Below, one piece after another: positions 33,859-42,321 of a stretch of DNA of 64,000 nt. Every line of letters starts with the position of its first letter. The first letter of the stretch is position 1. The position numbers were made by a program, and so were the translations under genes. Origin of the DNA: DASZVP01 sp035546935 (lineage in GTDB: Bacteria > Patescibacteriota > Saccharimonadia > Saccharimonadales > UBA4665); contig DASZVP010000002.1 of the NCBI GenBank assembly GCA_035546935.1, positions 186,001-250,000 of the forward strand, in the 5' to 3' direction. The notes under the pieces were generated by a model. The model was given only the letters and a program-made list of their open reading frames with translations, was not told where the DNA came from and searched no databases.

Positions 33859-34647
33859 ATGAGTACGAAACGCACGCTAATCGTCGCCAACTGGAAGATG
33901 AACCTCAATGTCGGTGAGGCCAGCTTGCTGGTGCACCGCTTGCACACGCACCTGGAAAGTCACCGTGATATTGAAGTGGTACTGGCGCCCAGCCTGCTTG
34001 ATTTGCAGCCTGTCAGTCTGGAAATAGACCGCCGCCGTTTTCGCCTGGCTGCCCAAAACGCTTTTTATAAAGATAGCGGCGCGTATACGGGTGAAGTCAG
34101 CTTCACTATGCTGCATGACCTGGTACATTACGCGATAATTGGCCACTCAGAGCGCCGAATTTACTTCACTGAAACTCTGGAAGTGGTGCGCGACAAGGTC
34201 CAGGCGGCCATCCGCAACGAAATTACACCGATCTTATGTGTGGGCGAGACCAAGCAGGAGCGCACCGCCGGCGAAACCCGGCGAGTGATTCACGATCAGC
34301 TGACTACCGCACTGTATCAACTGACGCCTGAAGAAGTCGAAAATCTGGTCATTGCCTATGAGCCAGTCTGGGCCATCAGTACTTTTGACGGCGAAGTTGC
34401 TAAACCCGATGACATTCAGGCCGTGTTCGAACAGATACGCGCTGAAATTAAAGAACTTTATGGCCGAACCGCCGCCGAACAAGTGCGTGTGCTTTATGGC
34501 GGCAGCGTGGACGCTGACACGGCACCAGGCTATCTCGCTCTGCCTGATTGTGACGGTACGCTTGTGGGGGCTGCCAGCTTGAATTATCATCAATTCGCAG
34601 AAATTGTAGCTGGCGCATACCGGCTGAAGCACGAGGCAAAGGAATAA
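33859..34647 (+). CDS. tpiA: Triosephosphate isomerase
   Basis: 262 aa. Catalytic Lys in ANWKMN, His in IGHSERR, Glu in AYEPVWAI and the phosphate loop LYGGSV are all present. Interconverts DHAP and G3P. In an operon with pgk and followed one base later by the acidic membrane protein gene. The insertion ISTFDGEVAKPDD after the catalytic Glu is slightly longer than common. Confidence 0.95.
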   Translation: MSTKRTLIVANWKMNLNVGEASLLVHRLHTHLESHRDIEVVLAPSLLDLQPVSLEIDRRRFRLAAQNAFYKDSGAYTGEVSFTMLHDLVHYAIIGHSERRIYFTETLEVVRDKVQAAIRNEITPILCVGETKQERTAGETRRVIHDQLTTALYQLTPEEVENLVIAYEPVWAISTFDGEVAKPDDIQAVFEQIRAEIKELYGRTAAEQVRVLYGGSVDADTAPGYLALPDCDGTLVGAASLNYHQFAEIVAGAYRLKHEAKE

Positions 34648-34648
34648 T

Positions 34649-35251
34649 ATGGCTGATAGTAAGAAAAACATCAAGCCTATAGTCGATGTGGCTCACCCCG
34701 GCAAGTCAGCACCCGCAGGCACTTCTAAACCTGTAATTGTTACTAACCGGCCAATTTTGCAGGATCCCATGGTCGTGACACAAGAGGGGTCCAAGCCCGA
34801 AGAGGACTCCGGCACGCCCGTAAGCGTTAAAACTACCGCGCCCACTCTGAAGCCAACTGAAGATAAAGCCAAGGCAGAACCAAAACTTGAATCGACACCT
34901 AAGGCTGAACCAGAATCTGACCCTGACGAAATTAAATCACCAGCCACCGATGGCAGCCTAGATGACGCTGCCGACGATAAGCCACGGGACCCCGAAGCTG
35001 AAGCTGCCGCAGAGGCCGATGCCGAGGCTGCAGAAAAAACTAAAACAGATGAGACCGTACAAAAACTGGTCGACAGCAAGCAGTATTATCTACCAATCAA
35101 CTCCGTAGAAAAGCGTAAAACCAAGCGTTTTATCGCCCTTGGTGTACTGCTGGCAGTCGTGCTGGCTGTGGCCTGGGCCGATGTCGCCCTTGATGCCGGC
35201 CTTGTCCATCTCGGAAATATTAAACCTGTCACACATTTCTTCTCTAACTAG
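34649..35251 (+). CDS. Acidic Pro/Ala/Glu-rich single-pass membrane protein
   Basis: 200 aa. Residues 1-150 are disordered-looking and rich in Lys, Glu, Asp, Ala and Pro; a positively charged KRKTKR precedes one hydrophobic helix (about 160-180) and a short outer tail. A cytoplasmic charged tail with a C-terminal anchor is likely. Function unknown. AAAGGA precedes the ATG; it follows tpiA by one base. Confidence 0.65.
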   Translation: MADSKKNIKPIVDVAHPGKSAPAGTSKPVIVTNRPILQDPMVVTQEGSKPEEDSGTPVSVKTTAPTLKPTEDKAKAEPKLESTPKAEPESDPDEIKSPATDGSLDDAADDKPRDPEAEAAAEADAEAAEKTKTDETVQKLVDSKQYYLPINSVEKRKTKRFIALGVLLAVVLAVAWADVALDAGLVHLGNIKPVTHFFSN

Positions 35252-35285
35252 AGCGTGCTGCGCCTTGTTTTGCTAAAATAGTAAG

Positions 35286-37457
35286 GTGTTAGACGACTTA
35301 TTGACTGGGTTAAATCCAGAGCAGCGCCGTGCTGTCGAAACAACTGAGGGACCACTGCTGATTCAAGCTGGCGCCGGTTCGGGTAAAACAAAAACTCTGA
35401 CCCATCGCATTGCATATTTGCTGGCATCCAAGAAAGCTACGCCGATGAATATTTTGGCCGTGACTTTCACAAACAAGGCCGCTAACGAAATGCGTTCCCG
35501 GGTTGCCGAACTCCTAGGCGCCAACGCCGATAACCGCGGGTTCATGCCATACATGGGCACTTTTCACGGCATTTGCGTGCGTTTGCTGCGCCAAGATGGT
35601 GAACACATTGGTATTCCGCGTAGCTTTGTCATTTTTGACGAAAGCGATCGCCAGGCAGCTGTCAAACAAGCCAGCAAGCAGTTAATGATTGATGAAAAGG
35701 CTTTTCCTGCCCGCGTGCTGTCCGGACTTATCAGCAGTGCCAAAAACGAAATGATCACCCCAAGCGAATATTCCGGCACGGCCAGCACGCCGGCGCAGCG
35801 CGCCGCGGCCCAGGTCTTTCCGGTTTATGAGTCAATGCTCAAAGAGGCCGCGGCGCTCGACTTTGACGATCTGATCAACCGCACCGTACATCTTCTGAAG
35901 TCACAGCCCGAGCTGAAAGCTAAGTGGCAGCAACAGTTTAAATACATCATGATTGATGAATATCAAGATACAAATGCTGCCCAATACCAATTAGTTAACA
36001 TGTTAACTAATATGCACAAGAATATTGCCGTGGTAGGCGACGACTGGCAATCAATCTATTCATGGCGGGGCGCGGACTTCCGCAATATCTTAAAGTTTGA
36101 GAAAGACTTTCCAAACTGTACAGTTATTAAGCTGGAGCAAAATTATCGCTCGACCAAACACATTTTGGATGCTGCCCATGCTGTGATTACGCATAACGAG
36201 CAACGCTCCGATAAGCGATTATGGACCGAAGCTGGCGACGGTTTGCCGGTACAAATTGTGCCGGTGGGCAGTGAGCGCGCCGAAGGCGAGGCGATAATAC
36301 GGCGCATCCGTGCCGGCATCGACAGCGGCCGTTTTAACTATCACGACTATGCCGTCTTGTACCGCACCAACGCTCAAAGCCGCTCCATCGAAGAGTCATT
36401 TGTGCACTACGGTATACCGTATCGGGTAGTCGGCGGTGTGCGTTTTTACGACCGCAAAGAAATTAAAGATATCATGGCCTACCTGCGTCTAATTTTTCAG
36501 CCTGACGACCGCATTAGTTTTGAACGCATTGTTAATGTGCCGACCCGTGGCATCGGCGCCAAAAGCATAGCTAACTTTTTGGGCTGGCAGCAGGCCGAAG
36601 GCCTCAGTCTCAGTCAAGCATTAACAGAGGTGCAGAAATGCGACAGCCTGACACCTAAGGCTCGCTCGGCGCTTAATGAACTGGGCGATATTTTGGCCAG
36701 CCTGCGGGTGGTCATGGAGGATGCCAGCGTTGGCGGCTTAATTGACTCGCTGCTGCGCCGCCTCGACTACTTGCGCTATCTGAATGATGGTACGCCCCAG
36801 GGCGAAGCCCGCCAGGAGAATGTCCGCGAACTTTTGAGTGTTGCCCGCGAATACGAAGACATTGGTATGGAAGGCTTTCTGGAAGAAGTCGCTTTGGTTA
36901 GCGATCTGGACGATGTAAATACCACGCAATCTGCCGGCGCTGCCAGCGGTGCGGTGACGCTCATGACGCTGCACGCTGCCAAGGGCCTGGAGTTTCCGGT
37001 GGTCTTTATGACCGGTCTGGAAGAAACAATTTTTCCGCACAGCCGGGCGCTTTACGACCAGCACGAAATGGAAGAGGAGCGCCGCCTTTGTTATGTCGGC
37101 ATGACCCGCGCGCGCCAGGAACTTTATATGCTTTACGCCGCCAGCCGGCTGCTTTATGGCGGCATGCAGCACAATCCTCCGTCACGATTCTTATCCGAGA
37201 TTGACGGAGAGACTGCGGCAGCTTCTTCCCTCGACCTACCAACATACGGTCTCGGTCAAGAGCTGCCGCAGTCTCCGGCAATCGATCTCGAACCTAGATA
37301 TGTGCCGGAATTGAATGAAGGCGACGGGGTAAGGCACAAGATTTTTGGCATGGGGACGGTGCTGGAAATTGACGGCGACAACGCCGTGATTTACTTTAAG
37401 GGCAAGGGAACTCGCAAGCTGAACATTAGTTTTGCGCCGCTGGAGAAAATCTCTTGA
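35286..37457 (+). CDS. pcrA: UvrD/PcrA-type 3'-5' DNA helicase
   Basis: 723 aa superfamily 1 helicase. Q-motif LNPEQRRAV, Walker A AGAGSGKTKT, motif Ia TFTNKAANEM, Walker B IDEYQDTN, motif III GDDWQSIYSWRGAD, motif IV QNYRSTKHIL, motif V LMTLHAAKGLEFPVVF and motif VI YVGMTRAR. A C-terminal Tudor-like segment (GDGVRHKIFGMGTVLEI) is PcrA-like. Acts in DNA repair and clearing of replication blocks. GTG start with TAAAAT 6 nt before it (leaderless). Confidence 0.94.
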   Translation: MLDDLLTGLNPEQRRAVETTEGPLLIQAGAGSGKTKTLTHRIAYLLASKKATPMNILAVTFTNKAANEMRSRVAELLGANADNRGFMPYMGTFHGICVRLLRQDGEHIGIPRSFVIFDESDRQAAVKQASKQLMIDEKAFPARVLSGLISSAKNEMITPSEYSGTASTPAQRAAAQVFPVYESMLKEAAALDFDDLINRTVHLLKSQPELKAKWQQQFKYIMIDEYQDTNAAQYQLVNMLTNMHKNIAVVGDDWQSIYSWRGADFRNILKFEKDFPNCTVIKLEQNYRSTKHILDAAHAVITHNEQRSDKRLWTEAGDGLPVQIVPVGSERAEGEAIIRRIRAGIDSGRFNYHDYAVLYRTNAQSRSIEESFVHYGIPYRVVGGVRFYDRKEIKDIMAYLRLIFQPDDRISFERIVNVPTRGIGAKSIANFLGWQQAEGLSLSQALTEVQKCDSLTPKARSALNELGDILASLRVVMEDASVGGLIDSLLRRLDYLRYLNDGTPQGEARQENVRELLSVAREYEDIGMEGFLEEVALVSDLDDVNTTQSAGAASGAVTLMTLHAAKGLEFPVVFMTGLEETIFPHSRALYDQHEMEEERRLCYVGMTRARQELYMLYAASRLLYGGMQHNPPSRFLSEIDGETAAASSLDLPTYGLGQELPQSPAIDLEPRYVPELNEGDGVRHKIFGMGTVLEIDGDNAVIYFKGKGTRKLNISFAPLEKIS

Positions 37458-37462
37458 TTGCC

Positions 37463-38752
37463 ATGTTGAAGAAAATCGAAAAACTGCGCATGAAATTTGC
37501 CAGATTCCGCCGTGTGCGCTGGCCGCGGCGGATCCGCAAATTGAAAATCATGAGCCGGCATCCGTTTGCCGTACCGGTGATTACTCTCGGCGGCCTGATT
37601 GTTTTAACGCTCGGCATTTATTTTTTGGCCCGTCAGACTAATCACTTGCCTGTCACCGCCGATGCGAAAATTGTGATTATTTCGCATGATCATGTGCAGC
37701 AAATTGTGCCCAGTAAGGAGCCGACTGTCGGCGCGCTGCTCGCCAAATTGCACATTAATTTGGGGCAGGGCGACCGAGTTGAACCTGCCGTGGCTACGGC
37801 CATCAACCAGGAAGACTTCCGTATTAACATTTACCGCGCTGTTCCAGTTGAGATTGTCGCCGACGGTAAGCAAAGCTTAACATTCAGTGCAGGTACCACA
37901 CCGCGCGCGATTGCCACGCAGGCGGGCGTGCGAGTTTACCCGGAGGATGAGGTTGAAGCTGATCCAACCCAGAACTTTATTGGCGGTGGCAGTATTGGCG
38001 AGCGCATTGTAGTTGATCGGGCCACGCCGATTAATTTGAATCTGTATGGCACCCAAATTGTGGTGCGCACGCATGCGCCCACAGTAGCGAATTTAATTCG
38101 CCAGAAGCACATTAAGCTGGCCAAAAGCGACGAAGTTACGCCGGCGGCTAGTACGCCGATCACGCCCGGCATGCAGGTTTACATCGAACGCCAAGGCGTA
38201 AAAATCGAAGCAGTTACAGAGACCATTCCCATGCCGATCCAGGCCATTCAGGACGACAGCCTGGCCTTTGGCACCAGTGCCATTCGACAACAAGGTTCAC
38301 CGGGCCAGCAAATTGTGACGTATCAAGATCAGCTAGTTAATGGCGTAGTTGTCGGTCGCACCGTTCTGCAAAAAGTGATTACGCAGCAGCCGGTGACTCA
38401 AATTGAAGTTATCGGTACATCTTTGAGCGGCATTAAAGCCGACATGGCTCTGGCGGGCATTTCGCCTGGTGATTACAACTACGTCGACTACATCGTCAGC
38501 CATGAATCGGGCTGGTGCCCAACCAAGGCTCAAGGCCAATACGGCAGCTGTCCGCCGTATGCCGGCTATGTGCCACCATACGGCGGCTATGGCTTGTGTC
38601 AATCGACGCCCGGCTCCAAAATGGCCAGTGCCGGCAGCGACTGGGCCACCAATCCGATCACCCAGCTGAGGTGGTGCAACGGCTACGCGCTTGGACGTTA
38701 TGGCAGCTGGTATGCGGCCTATGAACACTGGTTGGCGTATCATAACTGGTAG
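37463..38752 (+). CDS. Rpf/YabE-like cell-wall protein (DUF348-G5-transglycosylase-like)
   Basis: 429 aa. Very basic N-terminus and an anchor helix (about 38-60); DUF348-like repeats (SHDHVQQIVPSKEPTVGALL and two more); a G5 domain (about 245-325, ending TQIEVIG); and a C-terminal lysozyme-like domain with the putative catalytic Glu in IVSHESGW, then GYGLCQSTPGSKM and WCNGYALGRYGSW. RpfB has the same order of domains and acts on peptidoglycan. Three Cys pairs may stabilise the last domain. It directly precedes rsmA, as in Actinobacteria and Firmicutes. ATG 37463 chosen over TTG 37454, which overlaps pcrA. Confidence 0.85.
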   Translation: MLKKIEKLRMKFARFRRVRWPRRIRKLKIMSRHPFAVPVITLGGLIVLTLGIYFLARQTNHLPVTADAKIVIISHDHVQQIVPSKEPTVGALLAKLHINLGQGDRVEPAVATAINQEDFRINIYRAVPVEIVADGKQSLTFSAGTTPRAIATQAGVRVYPEDEVEADPTQNFIGGGSIGERIVVDRATPINLNLYGTQIVVRTHAPTVANLIRQKHIKLAKSDEVTPAASTPITPGMQVYIERQGVKIEAVTETIPMPIQAIQDDSLAFGTSAIRQQGSPGQQIVTYQDQLVNGVVVGRTVLQKVITQQPVTQIEVIGTSLSGIKADMALAGISPGDYNYVDYIVSHESGWCPTKAQGQYGSCPPYAGYVPPYGGYGLCQSTPGSKMASAGSDWATNPITQLRWCNGYALGRYGSWYAAYEHWLAYHNW

Positions 38753-38754
38753 CT

Positions 38755-39528
38755 ATGCCCGAACCTGCACCGAAAAAATCACTTGGCCAGCACTGGCTGA
38801 CTGACCCGGCCACCTTGACGGCTATCGCTGATGCGGCCGAACTGCACTCCGACGATACCATTCTCGAGATCGGGCCAGGCCTCGGCAGCTTAACGTCCGA
38901 ACTGCTGGCGCGCGTCGGCCACGTCGTAGCTGTAGAGTTTGATGCTGAGCTGGCTCGAAAGTTGTCAGCTAACCCCAAACTCGAAGTGGTCCATCAGGAC
39001 ATACTGCAGTTCGATTTTACAGAGGTGGAAGCGCCTTACAAAATTGTGGCCAATATCCCTTACTACTTAACCAGCAATTTATTGCGCGTGCTGAGTGAGA
39101 CGCCAAATCCGGCCCAGCTGGCAGTACTGCTCATGCAAAAAGAAGTGGCCGAGCGTGTGGCTGCCAAGCCTGGAGCCATGTCGTTGCTCAGCGTGTCGGT
39201 GCAATTTTACTGGCAAACCGAACTTGGCCGGAAGGTGCCAGCTGAGTTGTTTACGCCACCACCACAAGTCGATTCGCAAGTGCTAATTTTGCGCTATCGC
39301 ACCCAGCCACTATTTCCGGATGTCGATGAAAAGAAGTTTTTCCATCTGGTCAAAGCCGGTTTTGCACAACGCCGCAAAACTCTTCTGAACAGTCTGAGCA
39401 GTGGGCTACACCTTAGCCGTCAAGAAACCATCGACTTATGCGCGGCCGCTAATATTGACCCGGCCCGGCGCGCTCAAACCCTGAGTCTTGAAGAGTGGCA
39501 TCAACTGTATTTGGCGCACAATACTTGA
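38755..39528 (+). CDS. rsmA: 16S rRNA dimethyladenosine transferase
   Basis: 257 aa. SLGQHWLTD, EIGPGLGSLT (SAM loop), NIPYYLTS (catalytic NxPY) and the helical C-terminal domain with FAQRRKTLLNSL. Dimethylates two adenines near the 16S rRNA 3' end. Starts 2 nt after the stop of the Rpf-like gene. Confidence 0.95.
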   Translation: MPEPAPKKSLGQHWLTDPATLTAIADAAELHSDDTILEIGPGLGSLTSELLARVGHVVAVEFDAELARKLSANPKLEVVHQDILQFDFTEVEAPYKIVANIPYYLTSNLLRVLSETPNPAQLAVLLMQKEVAERVAAKPGAMSLLSVSVQFYWQTELGRKVPAELFTPPPQVDSQVLILRYRTQPLFPDVDEKKFFHLVKAGFAQRRKTLLNSLSSGLHLSRQETIDLCAAANIDPARRAQTLSLEEWHQLYLAHNT

Positions 39529-39554
39529 CGTGTTAAGTAAGCAGGGGCTAGACT
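39525..39554 (+). promoter_or_regulatory. marR-type gene promoter
   Basis: TTGACG (39525-39530), 18-nt spacer, TAGACT (39549-39554), 6 nt before the ATG. The -35 overlaps the end of rsmA. Confidence 0.75.
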
Positions 39555-39560
39555 AAAAAT

Positions 39561-40025
39561 ATGGGACCTACCAACAATCTCAGCTATCTTATCCAGCATC
39601 TCGCGGCTGTTATGAACAAGCAAACCGATCAAGTTTTGCAGGAGCAGCTCGGCATCGGTGTCAGCCAATATCGAATTTTAATGTTGTTGGAGTGGAATCC
39701 GCGTGTGCAGCAGCAGGCTCTAGCTGAGGGTCTCGGCCAAACTGAAGCTAGCATCAGTCGTCAGATTAAAGTTTTGCAGACAAAACGTCTGATTTCCGTC
39801 CGCCAGGATCCAAATAATAAGCGACGCCATATTGCCGTGCCGACCACCTTGGGTATGCAAGTAACAGAGGCGGCCAGCAACATCTTGCGGCGCAATTTCG
39901 GCCCAGAATTTGGTAGTCTCGGCGAAGATCAGTTAATGCAACTTATTAATAGCTTGCTCCGTTTGCACAATATTGTTTGCCGGCCGGGAAAAGCTGGCGC
40001 CTGCGACCATCCGCTAGGCCTGTAA
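39561..40025 (+). CDS. MarR family transcriptional regulator
   Basis: 154 aa winged-helix protein. LGIGVSQYRILMLLEWNP, ALAEGLGQTEASISRQIKVL (recognition helix) and a wing with RQDPNNKRRHIAVPT are typical. A C-terminal helix dimerises. Two Cys near the end (IVCRPGKAGACD) could sense oxidants. Target unknown; the following PRTase-like genes have their own promoter. Leaderless. Confidence 0.85.
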   Translation: MGPTNNLSYLIQHLAAVMNKQTDQVLQEQLGIGVSQYRILMLLEWNPRVQQQALAEGLGQTEASISRQIKVLQTKRLISVRQDPNNKRRHIAVPTTLGMQVTEAASNILRRNFGPEFGSLGEDQLMQLINSLLRLHNIVCRPGKAGACDHPLGL

Positions 40026-40075
40026 ACAAAGGCCAAGCCATTGAATAATAGCTAGAAAAGTGCTATAATATATAT

Positions 40076-40891
40076 ATGTCTGCAACAGCTACAGAAGCAC
40101 CATTTTTTGATGGACAAATACATAATCATCCATATTTAAGTGGGAGTGATACTGTTAGCGTCCGCACGTTAGGTAGCACAAGTACGCTTGAGTGGGTGAT
40201 AAAGACCAACAAAGAGGTACTAACTGACCATAATCATAACCCCTATGATGTGTTGGTTGGTGATGACGTGTCCGGACGCTTGCCTACTCTTATCACGCAC
40301 CATTTCTTGCGTTTAGCCCAAGCTGGTGGGCATACCGAGACAATGCCGCATACCTATTTTTTAACCTCAGGTATGACCCGTGATTACTCTGACGAGCAGG
40401 TAGCCCTTTGGAAACATAACTTAGGCATGGCAGCTCGTGCTATTGTTGCCGCCAATCATGCTAGCCGAATTGCAATAATGACCGAAACGGTTTCCAGCGG
40501 TAGGTCCATGGCGCGTCTTGTAGAAAGTTTTGACTCCCAGCGTGGAGTTACTGCCCATGCTTATAACATGCAGAGCGCAACCTATCTTGGCGGCCCAGGT
40601 GACGACAACCGTACCCGAGTAGCTTTGGGCGTAGAGAAGTATATACCCGAACCATTTAGCCGCCGACACCCCAGCTTTAGTGGCGAAAAAGCATCACGGC
40701 TCAGGCACTTCTTAGCGGATTATGCCGCGGTAATCTATCAAGATATTTTTAATGAGCCAGCACCCACCGGCAGGACCAGGCAGCCTAGTGCTCCAATTAC
40801 TCCGCTCCGTACGCCAGATATCAAGAGACTTGGTGGCCTGCAGCGACTGTTTCGATGGCGGTCGGATAAGGGAATTTACAGATCAAGATGA
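40076..40891 (+). CDS. Phosphoribosyltransferase-like protein A
   Basis: 271 aa. YDVLVGDDVSGRLPTLITHH followed, about 70 residues later, by RIAIMTETVSSGRSMARL resembles a PRTase fold with a PRPP-loop-like segment (hydrophobic-TE-x-SSGRS). A C-terminal VEKYIPEPFSRRHPSFSG is shared with the next gene. Substrate unknown; no match to a known base-specific PRTase. TATAAT (extended, TGC) ends 6 nt before the ATG (leaderless). Overlaps the next gene by 4 nt. Confidence 0.6.
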   Translation: MSATATEAPFFDGQIHNHPYLSGSDTVSVRTLGSTSTLEWVIKTNKEVLTDHNHNPYDVLVGDDVSGRLPTLITHHFLRLAQAGGHTETMPHTYFLTSGMTRDYSDEQVALWKHNLGMAARAIVAANHASRIAIMTETVSSGRSMARLVESFDSQRGVTAHAYNMQSATYLGGPGDDNRTRVALGVEKYIPEPFSRRHPSFSGEKASRLRHFLADYAAVIYQDIFNEPAPTGRTRQPSAPITPLRTPDIKRLGGLQRLFRWRSDKGIYRSR

Positions 40892-41718
40892 CACAGTTAG
40901 CTGCACCGGAAGCACATGCTATGAGAGTGCCAATAGGACAGCACCCTTTTGTTGCCGCTAACTATACTCTTGGCTGTGCTGTGCTTTTAGCTGGTTCAGT
41001 GCCACAGCTGGTTAACTTTGGTAAAAAATTTGTTGCGGCACACAACACTGAGCCCTTTGACGTTATTGTGGGTGACGATGTGTCTGGTCGCATACCCACC
41101 CTACTTACGCACTATGTTCTAAAAATGGCTGCGGCTGCCGGCTATTGCGACACGGTGCCACCTGTTTATTTCATGGCCTCCGGCCAGCAAAGAGCCGTCG
41201 GCAAATTTACACGCGAGATTTGGCAAGAAAACCTCGACAAAGCAGCCAAGAAGATAATTATCGCAAGTAATGCCAAAATTGTGGCGTTGATAACGGAATA
41301 TATAGCCACTGAAGAAACAATTAAAAACCTCAAAGATACCTTTGAAAAAATACCAGGTGTCTATACTCACAAATATGTGTTGAACGAGCCATACATTTAT
41401 TTGGGAGGTCCACCCTCCGAGCCCGCCCATAAACAAGCTGCTCGGGCTGTCGTAGGAGTGGAAAAGATCCGCCCCATGCCTTTCAGTTACCGTCACCCCG
41501 ATTTTAATGGCAGGCACACAGCAGAATTTAGAAACTTTCTTGGTGATGTAGCGGCTACTGTCTTTGAAAATATGTATGATGAGCCTGCGCCTCATGAGGG
41601 ACTACTTATACCACGCTCAGGACAGTCTTTTTATGTACCTGGCCAGCCTGGTCGTTTGCAGCGAATGGCCAGGCATTGCGTCGTACCCAGGAATATGTGC
41701 CCGACTGCTAACCACTAG
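40888..41718 (+). CDS. Phosphoribosyltransferase-like protein B (paralog)
   Basis: 276 aa paralog of the previous product: FDVIVGDDVSGRIPTLLTHY and VGVEKIRPMPFSYRHPDFNG match well. At the PRPP-loop position it has LITEYIATEETIKNL instead of SSGRS, so the loop is degenerate and the protein may be inactive or bind something else. ATGA overlap implies coupled translation and possibly a heteromer of active and inactive subunits. Confidence 0.6.
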   Translation: MTQLAAPEAHAMRVPIGQHPFVAANYTLGCAVLLAGSVPQLVNFGKKFVAAHNTEPFDVIVGDDVSGRIPTLLTHYVLKMAAAAGYCDTVPPVYFMASGQQRAVGKFTREIWQENLDKAAKKIIIASNAKIVALITEYIATEETIKNLKDTFEKIPGVYTHKYVLNEPYIYLGGPPSEPAHKQAARAVVGVEKIRPMPFSYRHPDFNGRHTAEFRNFLGDVAATVFENMYDEPAPHEGLLIPRSGQSFYVPGQPGRLQRMARHCVVPRNMCPTANH

Positions 41719-41738
41719 CATTTCTTGACCAAAGCTGC

Positions 41739-41845
41739 TATAATAACAGATCTCACTGGTAGACAAGCCAGCGGGCCAGGTGACTTTTTTACGGGGCGCC
41801 GAAGTATCGGCGTGTACTCGACAAAATTGTCCCTGGGACAATTTT
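41739..41845 (+). promoter_or_regulatory. tmRNA promoter and hairpin-rich leader
   Basis: Extended -10 TGC-TATAAT at 41739-41744. The leader then has a stem with a bulge followed by TTTTTT (41753-41790, terminator-like), CGCCGA-AGTA-TCGGCG (41797-41812), and CTCGACAAAA with AAAATTGTCC/GGACAATTTT (41823-41845) directly before the tmRNA. Confidence 0.65.
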
Positions 41846-42218
41846 GGGGCTGAATTTTAAGCTCGACGTTGGACTTTATCGGTTAGATCAGCAGGTCGCT
41901 TGTCAGCGTTATAGGCAAACCTCAATAGATGCAAATCTACGAGAACGCTTTGCTCAGGCTTTTCAGCCTAAGCTAGCACCAGTTTTAGCTTAATTGCTAA
42001 ATCAACGCCTGACGTGACTTCAGATAACGTTAATGCGTTTCATATTTTCTGGATGCTCGACGGGATTGTCTGACCCCGGCGCTAAGACCAGGACTGCTGC
42101 TTGGGAATGTTTGTTCGTTTCGATACCCCAGGCTCAAGATTTGAAAACGAACTATACCTGTAGATGACTAACCAAGATAAACCGACGGACGCGGGGGCGG
42201 TACCCGCCAGCTCCTCCA
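41846..42218 (+). ncRNA. ssrA: tmRNA (SsrA)
   Basis: About 373 nt. 5' end GGGGCTGAATTTTAAGCTCG pairs with 3' CAGCTCC, keeping the alanine G3-U70 pair, then U73 and encoded CCA. The conserved CTCGACG after the acceptor is present and TATC...GGTT/AACC...GATA forms helix 2. The tag frame 41931-41993 starts GCA (resume codon) and encodes ANLRERFAQA...KLAPVLA then TAA; the tag ends in small hydrophobic residues as expected for proteolysis. The T-stem GCGGG/CCCGC encloses GGCGGTA instead of a TTCRANY loop. Rescues stalled ribosomes with SmpB. Confidence 0.92.
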
Positions 42219-42227
42219 TGTATATTG

Positions 42228-42257
42228 TGACCTCTGTTAGAGAGGTCATTTTATTTT
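42228..42257 (+). terminator. tmRNA terminator
   Basis: Perfect 8-bp stem TGACCTCT/AGAGGTCA, loop GTTAG, then TTTTATTTT, 9 nt after the mature tmRNA. Confidence 0.9.
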
Positions 42258-42268
42258 GTAAAAGTAAA

Positions 42269-42297
42269 TTGACAAAAGCGCACTTTGTGGTTATTAT
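42269..42297 (+). promoter_or_regulatory. Consensus promoter
   Basis: TTGACA, 17-nt spacer, TATTAT; start near 42304 with a leader of about 18 nt for the gene at 42322. Confidence 0.85.
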
Positions 42298-42321
42298 TAC
42301 AAGATAAATAAGGCGCATTTC

